Source: an uncultured Pelagibacteraceae bacterium | GTDB lineage: Bacteria > Pseudomonadota > Alphaproteobacteria > Pelagibacterales > Pelagibacteraceae | DNA: 64,000 bases | Assembly (NCBI GenBank): GCA_902555435.1 | Contig: CACDRL010000005.1 | Span: forward strand, 30,048-94,047 | Direction: 5' to 3' | In this document: positions 19,725 to 31,423 of the stretch, one piece after another | How the letters are laid out: each line of letters starts with the position of its first letter | How positions within the stretch are numbered: position 1 is the first letter of the stretch | The notes under the pieces: model-generated | Database searches by the model: none | The model's input: only the letters and a program-made list of their open reading frames with translations | Told to the model about the DNA's origin: nothing | Position numbers and translations under genes: made by a program

Positions 19725-21101
19725 ATGTCTGAAATAAAAAAATCATCCTGGTTAGAATCCATTTCAGTTTACAAAGATATTCGGATGCTAAGGATTTTAT
19801 TGCTTGGTGCAATCAGTGGATTTCCATGGGTCTTGATTGCTAGCAGTTTAAGTCTTTGGTTAAAAGAAGAAGGATTAAGTAGATCAACAATTGGGTGGGC
19901 AGGACTTATTTTTGGAGTTTATGCTTTTAATTATCTTTGGGCACCGATTATAGATAGAATTCAAATTCCATTTCTAACTAAAAAATTAGGCCACCGAAGA
20001 GGATGGATCGTTTTAATGCAATTAATAATTCTATTAAGTTTACTAGTTTGGAGTATTATAAATCCTTCAGAAAATTTAGCATTGATAATTACAGTTGGAT
20101 TAATCATTGCTATAGCATCAGCGACTCAAGATATAACAGTAGATGCATTAAGAATTGAGCAAATAAATGAAAATGAGGGAAAATCAATGGCAGCAGGTGC
20201 TGCTATGGCTGTAGTTGGTTGGTGGACAGGCTACAAATTAGGTGGTGTAGTTGCTTTATTTACTGCAGAGTTCTTTGAAAATCTTGGTATCCAAGATTAT
20301 TGGCAAGCAACTTTTTTAATATTGGGTGTTCTAATTATTTTAATGAATATTGCCCTAATGTTCGTTCATGAACCAATAGAAACTGACAGACAATTAAAAC
20401 AAAGAGAAACTGACAATCTGATCAAAGGTAAACTTGGATCTAGCAATATTATCTCAATTTTTGTTGCGTATATAACTGGAACAATTGGTGGGCCCATTAT
20501 AAGCTTTTTTAAAAAAAATGGTTTTGCCATAGCTGCGGGAATTTTAGGATTTGTATTTTTATTTAAAATTGGAGAGGCATTCATGGGCAGAATGTCTATC
20601 GTCTTTTATAAAGAAATAGGATTTTCAAAAGGACAAATAGCAATCTACTCAAAAGGTTTGGGCTGGATCACAACTGTCGTATTTACCTTAATTGGCGGCA
20701 TAATGGCCATGAGGGCTGGAACTATAAAAACTATGTTCTTTGCAGGAGGATTAATGGCGATTACAAATCTATTATTTGCTGTCTTAGCATGGACTGGTAA
20801 ATCTGAACTATTATTTGCAATAGCAGTTATTGCTGATGACATTACTGCAGCTTTTGCAACCGTTGCTTTTGTAGCATTTATATCTTTACTGGTTGATCGA
20901 ACATATACAGCAACACAATACGCATTACTTGCTTCAATAGGAACTGCTGGAAGGACAACTTTAGCATCATCATCAGGAGCTTTGGTAGATTGGTTAAATG
21001 GAGATTGGGGAACGTTTTTTGTCTTAACAACTATTATGGTAATTCCTTCACTAATATGTCTATGGATGATAAAAAATAAAATTAAAATTGGTGCAAAATA
21101 A
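19725..21101 (+). CDS. MFS transporter, AmpG-like permease
   Basis: About 12 TM helices; ATQDITVDALRIE and LKEEGLSRSTIGWAGLIFGVYAFNYLWAPIIDR motifs of the AmpG family. ATG at 19725 preferred. Confidence 0.85.
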   Translation: MSEIKKSSWLESISVYKDIRMLRILLLGAISGFPWVLIASSLSLWLKEEGLSRSTIGWAGLIFGVYAFNYLWAPIIDRIQIPFLTKKLGHRRGWIVLMQLIILLSLLVWSIINPSENLALIITVGLIIAIASATQDITVDALRIEQINENEGKSMAAGAAMAVVGWWTGYKLGGVVALFTAEFFENLGIQDYWQATFLILGVLIILMNIALMFVHEPIETDRQLKQRETDNLIKGKLGSSNIISIFVAYITGTIGGPIISFFKKNGFAIAAGILGFVFLFKIGEAFMGRMSIVFYKEIGFSKGQIAIYSKGLGWITTVVFTLIGGIMAMRAGTIKTMFFAGGLMAITNLLFAVLAWTGKSELLFAIAVIADDITAAFATVAFVAFISLLVDRTYTATQYALLASIGTAGRTTLASSSGALVDWLNGDWGTFFVLTTIMVIPSLICLWMIKNKIKIGAK

Positions 21102-21834
21102 ATTTTATTTTAAAGGTAGTTTTTCTAATATTTATAAAAAATCTTCTAAATTTTCAGAAATAACCTCGCAAATATTGTATGGAGAAAAATTTAAAATTTT
21201 ATCTAAAAATAAAAATTGGATAAAAATAAAATCTAATTTTGACAATTATACTGGGTATATTCAAAATAAGAATTATTCAAAAGATTTTAAAGCTAATTAT
21301 AAAGTAAGTAGCTCAAAAGCAAATATCTATAAAAAACCAAATTTTAAAACTAATATTTTTCTGTCTTTTGGATCAAAGTTGTCAGTTAAAGAAACTAATA
21401 AAAATTATGCCAGAATTGATAAAAATAAATGGATTAAAAAAAAAGATATAAAAAATATAAATTTCAAAGAAAAAAACTTCACTAAAATATTTAAAAAATT
21501 TTTGAATATAAAATATATCTGGGGTGGAAAAAGTTATAGAGGAATTGATTGCTCAGCCTTATTACAAATATTTTACTATTATAATAATAAGTTTTTTCCT
21601 CGAGATACTAAGGATCAAATTAAATATTTAAAAGGAAACATAAAAAGAAATTATAAAAAGGGAGATATTATTTTTTGGAAAGGGCACGTAGCAATGTGTA
21701 TAAATTCAAAACAATTGATACATGCATATGGACCTGAAAAAAAAGTGTTGATTATGCCTATTCTTAAGACAATTAAAAGAATTGAGAAAACAGCAAAACT
21801 TAAAGTTAAAAAAATATCTAAAATTAAAATTTAG
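21088..21834 (+). CDS. SH3-domain NlpC/P60 peptidase
   Basis: Two SH3-like repeats, then YRGIDCSALLQIFYYY (Cys), KKGDIIFWKGHVAMC (His), LIHAYGPEKKV. TTG start. Confidence 0.87.
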   Translation: MVQNKFYFKGSFSNIYKKSSKFSEITSQILYGEKFKILSKNKNWIKIKSNFDNYTGYIQNKNYSKDFKANYKVSSSKANIYKKPNFKTNIFLSFGSKLSVKETNKNYARIDKNKWIKKKDIKNINFKEKNFTKIFKKFLNIKYIWGGKSYRGIDCSALLQIFYYYNNKFFPRDTKDQIKYLKGNIKRNYKKGDIIFWKGHVAMCINSKQLIHAYGPEKKVLIMPILKTIKRIEKTAKLKVKKISKIKI

Positions 21835-22727
21835 CTTCTTCCAAAGTCTGGCTTATTAATATCTTGTTTGAGTTTAATTATTTTTGTTCTGACTTTTTTA
21901 GTTTTAATAAGCTTGTTAATAATCGATTTATTATTTTTTGAATTGATATCAGATTTAAATGATTTCAAATTTTTAATAAATAAATCAATAGCATTTGAAA
22001 TATTTTTATTGTTATTGAAAAAAATATCTCGCCACATAATTTCATTGGAAGCTGCTATTCTTGAAAAATCTCTTAGTCCTCCTGCGCTAAATTTAATTAA
22101 ATCATAGCTTTGTTTTTTCTCAAAATCTTGAGCTGACTTAACCAAATTATATGCAATTAAGTGAGGCAAATGACTAGTTATTGAAAAAATTTTATCATGT
22201 TTTTCCGGTGACATGATTGTTACTTTTGATCCAATTTTCTCCCAAAATTTTTTTAGGAAATTCAAATTTTTTTTAATTGTATTTTTTTCTTTAATTAAAA
22301 TACACCATCTACCCTCGAACATATTGCTCTTACCGTGCTGTGGTCCACTTACTTCAGAACCAGCAATTGGATGACTGGAAGTCCAAGCAATTCCTTTTTT
22401 CATATATTTTTTTATTATTTTTGATGACTCAATTTTTGATGAACCAACATCAGTAATTAATGTGTTGGGTAAAATATAATTATTGATTTTTGTAATTATA
22501 TTTTTGTATTCACTCATTGGTGTACAAAAAATAATAAAATTAGATTTTGTTACAGCCTCTTTTAATGAACTAACTACTTTTCCAGGTAGTTTGAGCTTTT
22601 TGAGTGTAGATATATTTTTTTTTGACTTTTCGTAAATAAATATTTTATTTGCCAATTTATTTTTATGTATAGATCTTAAAACTGAAGATCCAAGTAAACC
22701 ACACCCTATGATTAAAATATTTTTCAT
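21831..22727 (-). CDS. tyrA: Prephenate/arogenate dehydrogenase
   Basis: ILIIGCGLLGSSVLRSI, DVGSSK, SHPIAGSEVSGPQH, RDFSRIAASNEIMWRDIF. Confidence 0.93.
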   Translation of the reverse strand: MKNILIIGCGLLGSSVLRSIHKNKLANKIFIYEKSKKNISTLKKLKLPGKVVSSLKEAVTKSNFIIFCTPMSEYKNIITKINNYILPNTLITDVGSSKIESSKIIKKYMKKGIAWTSSHPIAGSEVSGPQHGKSNMFEGRWCILIKEKNTIKKNLNFLKKFWEKIGSKVTIMSPEKHDKIFSITSHLPHLIAYNLVKSAQDFEKKQSYDLIKFSAGGLRDFSRIAASNEIMWRDIFFNNNKNISNAIDLFIKNLKSFKSDINSKNNKSIINKLIKTKKVRTKIIKLKQDINKPDFGRS

Positions 22728-23810
22728 TTAATTAAAAATCTTTCTCACTACGTTCATGAATATTAAATTTTCTCTAGATGAGCCAATAGTTAATCTCAAT
22801 TTGTTTTTAATATGATAACCATCTTCAGTAGATCTTAATATAATTCCTTTGTTTTTTAATTTTTGGTATAGAAAATTTGCTGAATATTTACACTTGTCAA
22901 AATTTAATAGTAAAAAATTTGCTGATACAGCATTTGAAAAAATATTATATTTTTCGAGAAATTTTTTTAATTTATTTGCATAATTTAAATTATGTTTAAT
23001 AGACTTTTGAATAAATTGCTTATCCTTCAAAGACGCTGCAGCCGCAACTTGAGCCAAGCCATTTACATTGAAAGGTGGTTTAATTACATTTAACGCTCTA
23101 ATTATTTGTTTCGATCCATATCCCCAGCCAATTCTTAATGAGGCTAAACCAAACATTTTAGAAAATGTTCTCAATATAAATACGTTGTCTTTATTTTTAA
23201 ATAATTCTAAACCAGAGCTGTAATCATCATTTTTCATATATTCTGAGTAAGCATCATCAATTACTAATAATATATTTTTATTCAACTTTCTTCTAAGTTC
23301 TAATATCTCTTTTTTAGTTAAATATGTTCCTGTTGGATTATTTGGATTTGCAATAAAAACTATTTTGGTTTTCTTAGATACTTTTTTCAATATTTCTTCA
23401 ATTGAAACTTTGAATTTATTTTCTTTTGCAAACACAACTTTTGCACCAACTATTTTTGCATAAATCCTGTACATTAGAAAACTATATTGAGGAACAATCA
23501 CTTCATCTTTTGGATTTAGATACAATTGACATAACATTTGAATTACTTCGTCGGAACCTGCTCCACATATTATTTTATCAAAATTGCATTTATAAGCTTT
23601 AGATATTGCCATTTTAAGATTTGTAGATTTTGCATCTGGATATTTATCTAATAATAAATTTTTTTTAGAAATTGCTTTTTTTGCTAACGGGCTCATTCCT
23701 AAAGCAGACTCGTTAGCTGACAATTTAATGACCTTTTTAATTTTGTTAATTTTAGATTTGCCAGGCTTATAAGCTTCTATATTAAATTTTTTAAATTTAG
23801 GTGTACTCAT
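22728..23810 (-). CDS. hisC: Histidinol-phosphate aminotransferase
   Basis: KLSANESALGMSP, FIANPNNPTGTYL, DDAYSEY, LRTFSKMFGLASLRIGWG. Confidence 0.93.
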   Translation of the reverse strand: MSTPKFKKFNIEAYKPGKSKINKIKKVIKLSANESALGMSPLAKKAISKKNLLLDKYPDAKSTNLKMAISKAYKCNFDKIICGAGSDEVIQMLCQLYLNPKDEVIVPQYSFLMYRIYAKIVGAKVVFAKENKFKVSIEEILKKVSKKTKIVFIANPNNPTGTYLTKKEILELRRKLNKNILLVIDDAYSEYMKNDDYSSGLELFKNKDNVFILRTFSKMFGLASLRIGWGYGSKQIIRALNVIKPPFNVNGLAQVAAAASLKDKQFIQKSIKHNLNYANKLKKFLEKYNIFSNAVSANFLLLNFDKCKYSANFLYQKLKNKGIILRSTEDGYHIKNKLRLTIGSSRENLIFMNVVRKIFN

Positions 23811-23885
23811 TTTTTTTTATTTTTATGAGCTCTTTATAGATAAAAAAACAAATATTTATAGAGAATATGATCTTATTTTAAAAAA

Positions 23886-23914
23886 TTGACATAAATTACA
23901 AGTTCTTGTACAAA
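23886..23914 (+). promoter_or_regulatory. Sigma70-type promoter for metX
   Basis: TTGACA (23886-23891) - 17 bp - TACAAA (23909-23914); predicted start falls at about 23920, the first base of the riboswitch. Confidence 0.6.
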
Positions 23915-23919
23915 ATTTA

Positions 23920-23970
23920 TGCGCTGATTTAACTGAATTGCGAGCGCTTAAAAAAAACCGCTAAAATAGT
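23920..23970 (+). ncRNA. SAM-II riboswitch (SAM_alpha)
   Basis: TGCGCTGATTTAACTGAATTGCGAGCGCTTAAAAAAAACCGCTAAAATAG matches the remembered SAM-II metX sequence (GCGCUGAUUUAACCGUAUUGCAAGCGC...GCUAAAA). P1 GCGCT/AGCGC (23921-23925/23943-23947); GCG (23940-23942) can pair with CGC (23959-23961) as pseudoknot. Lies directly upstream of metX. Confidence 0.92.
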
Positions 23971-24004
23971 TTTTTTTTCTCACAATTCATCTAAAGGCTT
24001 TAAA

Positions 24005-25135
24005 ATGAATACAGAAAAAAATATTAAGACATTAATTGTAAAAAAACCTCTTAAATTAGATTGTGGTAAAACTATAAACAATTTTCCAGTTGCATTCGAA
24101 ACTTATGGGTCTTTAAATGAGAATAAAGACAATGCTATATTAGTATTTCATGCATTAACTGGAGATCAATTTGTAACTGGTTTAAACCCTATTACAAAAA
24201 AAGATGGTTGGTGGAGTTTTGCTGTAGGCCCAGACAAAGCAATAGATACCAATAAATATTTTGTTATTTGTTCAAATGTAATTGGTGGATGTATGGGATC
24301 TTATGGACCAAGCCATAAAGATCCTGAAACACAAAAAACTTTTGGGACTGATTTTCCAGTTATTACAATTAATGACATGGTAAATGCTCAATATAATTTA
24401 CTTGAACACTTTGGAATTGATAAACTATTTGCAATTACTGGAGGTTCTATGGGAGGCATGCAAGTTCTTCAGTTTATCACAAACTTTCCTGATAAAGCTA
24501 AAACTGTTATACCAATTGCTACAACTTCAAGTCATTCAGCACAGAATATTGCTTTCAATGAACTAGGGAGACAGGCAATCACTGCTGACAGCGATTGGAA
24601 AGATGGAAATTATGAAGTTAATAATGCAAACCCAGGCAAAGGACTTGCTGTTGCAAGAATGGCAGCTCATATAACTTATCTGTCCAAAAAAGGTTTACAG
24701 GAAAAGTTTGGAAGAAAATTACAAGAAAGAGAAGATTTGAAATTTGGATTTGATGCAGATTTTCAAATTGAGAGTTATTTAAGATATCAAGGATCTGTAT
24801 TTGTAGATAGATTTGATGCAAACAGCTACCTCTACATAACTAGAGCTATGGATTATTTTGATTTAGTTAAACAATTTAATGGGAATTTGTCTGATGCATT
24901 TAAAAATACAAAAGCTAAATTTTTTGTAATTTCTTTTACTTCTGATTGGCTTTATCCAACCCAAGAAAATAAAGATATTGTTATAGCTTTAAATTCTATT
25001 GGAGCAGATGTTGGTTTTGTAGAAATTGTATCTGATAAAGGTCACGACTCTTTTTTATTGGATGTTCCTGATTTTTTAAACGCACTAAAGAATTTCTTAG
25101 ACAAATCTTATACTGAGTTAAAAAATGAAAAATGA
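24005..25135 (+). CDS. metX: Homoserine O-acetyltransferase (MetX family)
   Basis: ILVFHALTGDQF, ITGGSMGGMQVLQ nucleophile elbow, SDWLYPTQE, KGHDSFLLD; followed by metW. Confidence 0.95.
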   Translation: MNTEKNIKTLIVKKPLKLDCGKTINNFPVAFETYGSLNENKDNAILVFHALTGDQFVTGLNPITKKDGWWSFAVGPDKAIDTNKYFVICSNVIGGCMGSYGPSHKDPETQKTFGTDFPVITINDMVNAQYNLLEHFGIDKLFAITGGSMGGMQVLQFITNFPDKAKTVIPIATTSSHSAQNIAFNELGRQAITADSDWKDGNYEVNNANPGKGLAVARMAAHITYLSKKGLQEKFGRKLQEREDLKFGFDADFQIESYLRYQGSVFVDRFDANSYLYITRAMDYFDLVKQFNGNLSDAFKNTKAKFFVISFTSDWLYPTQENKDIVIALNSIGADVGFVEIVSDKGHDSFLLDVPDFLNALKNFLDKSYTELKNEK

Positions 25136-25721
25136 ATTTAAAGTAATATCAAATTTAATTGAAGATAATAAAAAAGCTCTAGATGTAGGTTGTGCAGATG
25201 GAACTTTGATGCAATATTTAAAAGAAAATAAAAATATAAATGTAAGAGGACTAGAAATATCTAAGGAAAAAGTACAAGAATGTATTGCTAAAGGATTAAC
25301 TGTAATAGAAGGTAATGCAGAAAAAGACTTAAAACAATTTCCTGATAAATCATTTGATTATGTTGTGTTGAGTCAAACACTCCAAGCATTTTTAAGCCCT
25401 GAACTTGTTTTAGATGAACTTTTAAGAGTTGGAAAAAAAGCAATTGTAACGATACCAAATTTTGGTAATTGGAAAGTTAGATTGCATCTATTATTTAAGG
25501 GCACAATGCCAATAACAAAATCACTACCGGAACAATGGCACAGCACACCTAATTTGCATATGTGTACAATTAAAGATTTTGTAAATTTTATAAAATCTAA
25601 AGAAATCAAAATGATAAAAACTTTAGCTTTAAATAATAATAATGTTTCAAATATAACAAATAATAATTTAGGAACTAAAAATTTATTTGCTGATCTTGGA
25701 ATATTTTTAATAGAAAAATAA
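25125..25721 (+). CDS. metW: Methionine biosynthesis protein MetW
   Basis: ALDVGCADGTLMQYL, RGLEISKEKVQECIAKGL, GNAEKDLKQFPDKSFDYVVLSQTLQA. Confidence 0.95.
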   Translation: MKNEFKVISNLIEDNKKALDVGCADGTLMQYLKENKNINVRGLEISKEKVQECIAKGLTVIEGNAEKDLKQFPDKSFDYVVLSQTLQAFLSPELVLDELLRVGKKAIVTIPNFGNWKVRLHLLFKGTMPITKSLPEQWHSTPNLHMCTIKDFVNFIKSKEIKMIKTLALNNNNVSNITNNNLGTKNLFADLGIFLIEK

Positions 25722-26441
25722 ATGAAAGTAGAAATTATACCCTGCCTACAAGATAATTATAGTTATTTAATTATTGATGAAGATAAACTCGAAGCTTGTG
25801 TTGTTGATCCAAGTGAAGCTAAACCGATAATTGATTACCTAAGCGGTAAAAATATTAATTTAAAATATATTTTAAATACTCATCATCATTACGATCATAT
25901 TGGAGGTAACACTGAATTAAAAAAAAAATTTGGATCTGTTGTTTTGGGATTTAATGGAGATGCAAAAAGAATACCAGAGATTGATATCTTATTAAAAGAT
26001 AATGAAATTTGGAATAGTGGAAATTTTAAAGCTAAAATTATTCATATTCCAGGACACACTACGGGACATATTTGTTTTTATTTTTTCGACGAAAACTTAT
26101 TATTCACTGGAGATACACTCTTTTCACTTGGGTGTGGTAGAATTTTTGAGGGTACATATGAACAAATGTATGACTCTTTAAATAAATTAAAATCCTTACC
26201 TAAAGAAACCAAAATCTATTGTGGTCATGAATATACTCTAAACAATTCAAAATTCTGTTTGGAACATGACTCTGAAAATTCTTCTTTATTAAAGAAAATA
26301 GAGTTTATAAAAAAACAAAGAAATAATAATTTGCCTACTATTCCATCAACCTTACAAGATGAAATTGATTGTAATATTTTTTTAAGAGCAAATGACTTAA
26401 AAACCTTTTCAAAATTAAGGGATTTAAAGGATAATTTCTAA
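25722..26441 (+). CDS. gloB: Hydroxyacylglutathione hydrolase (glyoxalase II)
   Basis: TNTHHHYDHIGGN-type motif (NTHHHYDHIGG), FTGDTLFSLGCGRIFEG, CGHEYTLNN. Confidence 0.94.
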   Translation: MKVEIIPCLQDNYSYLIIDEDKLEACVVDPSEAKPIIDYLSGKNINLKYILNTHHHYDHIGGNTELKKKFGSVVLGFNGDAKRIPEIDILLKDNEIWNSGNFKAKIIHIPGHTTGHICFYFFDENLLFTGDTLFSLGCGRIFEGTYEQMYDSLNKLKSLPKETKIYCGHEYTLNNSKFCLEHDSENSSLLKKIEFIKKQRNNNLPTIPSTLQDEIDCNIFLRANDLKTFSKLRDLKDNF

Positions 26442-26451
26442 CTAATTCAGC

Positions 26452-26488
26452 TTGACTATAGGCTTCCGGTAACTATATTGCGGTAACT
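26452..26488 (+). promoter_or_regulatory. Promoter region of rplU with 8-bp direct repeat
   Basis: TTGACT (26452) - 16 bp - TATATT (26474-26479); CGGTAACT at 26467-26474 and 26481-26488. Confidence 0.5.
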
Positions 26489-26507
26489 TAAATTTAAAAT
26501 TCATACT

Positions 26508-26906
26508 ATGTCATACGCAGTAATAAAAACAGGTGGTAAACAGTACAAAGTTAAATCTGGTGAAATATTAAAAATCGAAAAACTACCAGACTCAAAGCCT
26601 GAAACTAAGATAGAATTTAATGAAATCCTAGCATACGGAGATGATAAAAATATTGAAGTTGGAGCTCCTAATATTGACGGTGCTAAGGTAGAAGCAGATT
26701 TAATTAAAAATAGTAAAAATAGAACAATTCTAATTTTCAAAAAAAGAAGAAGACAAAATTCAAGAAGAAAAAATGGACATAGACAACAATTTTCTTTGAT
26801 AAGAATTAACAAAATTTTTTCAAAAGATGGTAAAGTATTATCTGAAGCTGAAAAAATTAAACCAGCTTCCAAAAAAGAGGAAGTTAAAGAAGCTGCAAGT
26901 AAATAA
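26508..26906 (+). CDS. rplU: 50S ribosomal protein L21
   Basis: MSYAVIKTGGKQYKVKSGEILKIEKL...FKKRRRQNSRRKNGHRQQF. Confidence 0.96.
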   Translation: MSYAVIKTGGKQYKVKSGEILKIEKLPDSKPETKIEFNEILAYGDDKNIEVGAPNIDGAKVEADLIKNSKNRTILIFKKRRRQNSRRKNGHRQQFSLIRINKIFSKDGKVLSEAEKIKPASKKEEVKEAASK

Positions 26907-26920
26907 TTATTAGGTAAATT

Positions 26921-29281
<2,361 letters not shown>

Positions 29282-30532
29282 ATGGATAATTATATGAATT
29301 TAATTGGTAAAAGAGCAAGAAAAGCAAGTCAATATAAAATAGACACAAAAATTAAAAATAATGTTTTAGCCTCCTATGCTAAAATGCTTGAAGAAAATAA
29401 AGGTTTAATAATTAAAGAAAATACTAAAGATATTAATTATGCAAAAAAAATAGGATTAAAAGAAAATTTAATTAATAGACTTCATTTAAATGAGAAAAAA
29501 ATAAACGACATCAAAAGTTCTATTATTAGTATTATTAGATTTAAAGATCCTATTGATCATGTTTTAGAAAAGTGGAAAAGACCTAATGGATTAAATATTA
29601 GCAGAGTATCAATTCCAATAGGGGTGATTGGCGTAATTTATGAAAGTAGGCCAAATGTTACATCAGATGTTGCAAGTTTATGTTTCAAATCAGGTAATGC
29701 AGTAATCTTAAGAGGAGGTTCTGAAGCAATCAATTCAAATAGAGTTTTGTCAAAACTATTTAGAAAAGCGCTCAAAAAAAATAAAGTAGATGAAAACTTT
29801 ATACAATTTATAGATTCTAAAAACAGAAAGATGGTTGATGTAATGCTTTCTAAAATGAAAGAATATATTGATGTTATAATTCCACGTGGTGGAAAAAATC
29901 TTGTAAGAAAAGTTCAAGAGCTATCTAAGGTTCCAATTATTGGTCATCTTGAGGGTATTTGTCATACATATGTGGACAAAGACGCTGAACTAAAGATGGC
30001 AAATAAAGTTGTTTCTAACGCAAAATTAAGGAACACCAGTATATGTGGTGCAACTGAAACTATTATTATGCATAAGAATATTGTCAAAAAATTTAGTAAT
30101 ACAATCCTTGGTAATTTAGAAAAAAATGGTTGTAAAATTTATGGAGAAAAGATTTTGGCTAAATTTTACAAAGGTAAAATTTTTAAAGCTACTGAAAAGG
30201 ATTGGTCTACAGAATATTTAAGCTCTGCAGTTTCGGTTAAAATAGTAAACAACCTCAATGAAGCTATAAGTCATATTAACAAGTATGGAACAATGCATAC
30301 AGACTCAATAATTACAAAAAACAAAAAAACAGCAAATCAATTTCTAAAGGAAGTCAAAAGCTCTATTGCTATGCATAACACTTCAACTCAATTTGCAGAT
30401 GGAGGTGAATTTGGGTTCGGAGGAGAGGTTGGAATTTCTACCAATGTACTTCCACCAAGAGGGCCTGTGGGACTTAATCAACTTGTTTCATATAAATATC
30501 AAATTACAAGTAACGGCAAAATAAGAAATTAA
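29282..30532 (+). CDS. proA: Gamma-glutamyl phosphate reductase
   Basis: IGVIYESRPNVTSDVA, LRGGSEAINSN, VIPRGGKNLV, GEFGFGGEVGISTN. Confidence 0.95.
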   Translation: MDNYMNLIGKRARKASQYKIDTKIKNNVLASYAKMLEENKGLIIKENTKDINYAKKIGLKENLINRLHLNEKKINDIKSSIISIIRFKDPIDHVLEKWKRPNGLNISRVSIPIGVIGVIYESRPNVTSDVASLCFKSGNAVILRGGSEAINSNRVLSKLFRKALKKNKVDENFIQFIDSKNRKMVDVMLSKMKEYIDVIIPRGGKNLVRKVQELSKVPIIGHLEGICHTYVDKDAELKMANKVVSNAKLRNTSICGATETIIMHKNIVKKFSNTILGNLEKNGCKIYGEKILAKFYKGKIFKATEKDWSTEYLSSAVSVKIVNNLNEAISHINKYGTMHTDSIITKNKKTANQFLKEVKSSIAMHNTSTQFADGGEFGFGGEVGISTNVLPPRGPVGLNQLVSYKYQITSNGKIRN

Positions 30533-30533
30533 T

Positions 30534-31055
30534 TTGAAATTAAATAAGACAAAAATAGGAATTTTAGGAGGATCATTTGATCCTGCTCACAAAGGTCATC
30601 TAGCTATTTCAAAAGAAGCAAAAAAAAGATTTGAGCTTAAAAAAATTATTTGGGCAATCACAAAAAAAAATCCTTTTAAAAATCAAAGTAAAACCTCGGT
30701 TACTGAAAGAATAAAATTCTGTAAAAAAATTATTGGTAACAATTCATTTATAAAAGTGAGATTTTATGAAAATAAAATTAATTCAAATAAAACAATCGAT
30801 TTAATTAATCATTTGAAAAAAAATAAAAATATTGAAATCTATTTTTTAATGGGAGCAGATAACTTAATAAATTTTCACAAATGGTATAGATCAAAATCTA
30901 TTTCACAAAAGTGTAATATTTTGGTTTTCGATAGACATGGCTATAAAAAAAACTCATTAAAATCAAAGACATTTAAGGCTATCGGTAGTACCACCCTCAA
31001 ATTCATAGAGTTTAATAAAGTCAACATTTCATCTTCTCAATTAAGAAAAATTTGA
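30534..31055 (+). CDS. nadD: Nicotinate-nucleotide adenylyltransferase
   Basis: IGILGGSFDPAHKGHLAIS, FLMGADNLINFHKW, ISSSQLR. TTG start. Confidence 0.93.
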   Translation: MKLNKTKIGILGGSFDPAHKGHLAISKEAKKRFELKKIIWAITKKNPFKNQSKTSVTERIKFCKKIIGNNSFIKVRFYENKINSNKTIDLINHLKKNKNIEIYFLMGADNLINFHKWYRSKSISQKCNILVFDRHGYKKNSLKSKTFKAIGSTTLKFIEFNKVNISSSQLRKI

Positions 31056-31072
31056 TAGTCTAAATTTAATTA

Positions 31073-31423
31073 ATGGATAAAATTTCAGATCTCAAAGAAA
31101 TTGTAATCACCACATTAGATCTTAACAAAGCTGAAGACATAGTAACTATTGATCTAAAAGATAAAAGTTCTATGGCAGATTATATGATAATAGCAAGCGG
31201 TACATCATCTAGACATATACAGTCTTTATCTGAACAAGTATTAGAAAAACTTAAAGATAATGGGATTAAAGACTCTAAAATAGAAGGTAAAGAAAGTGGT
31301 GAATGGAAATTGGTAGACGGTATAGATCTAATCGTTCATATTTTTCACCCAGAGAAAAGAAAATTTTATGAATTAGAAAAAATCTGGTCAGAGTTTATTC
31401 CCAAAGAAAAAGTAATGATATGA
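31073..31423 (+). CDS. rsfS: Ribosomal silencing factor
   Basis: SSMADYMIIASGTSSRHIQSLSEQV, GEWKLVDGIDLIVHIFHPEKRKFYELEKIW. Confidence 0.95.
   Translation: MDKISDLKEIVITTLDLNKAEDIVTIDLKDKSSMADYMIIASGTSSRHIQSLSEQVLEKLKDNGIKDSKIEGKESGEWKLVDGIDLIVHIFHPEKRKFYELEKIWSEFIPKEKVMI

Noticed and set aside
26501-26872. 123-aa minus-strand ORF over rplU
   Set aside because: Shadow of the L21 gene, hydrophobic composition arises from the complementary strand of Lys/Glu-rich codons.
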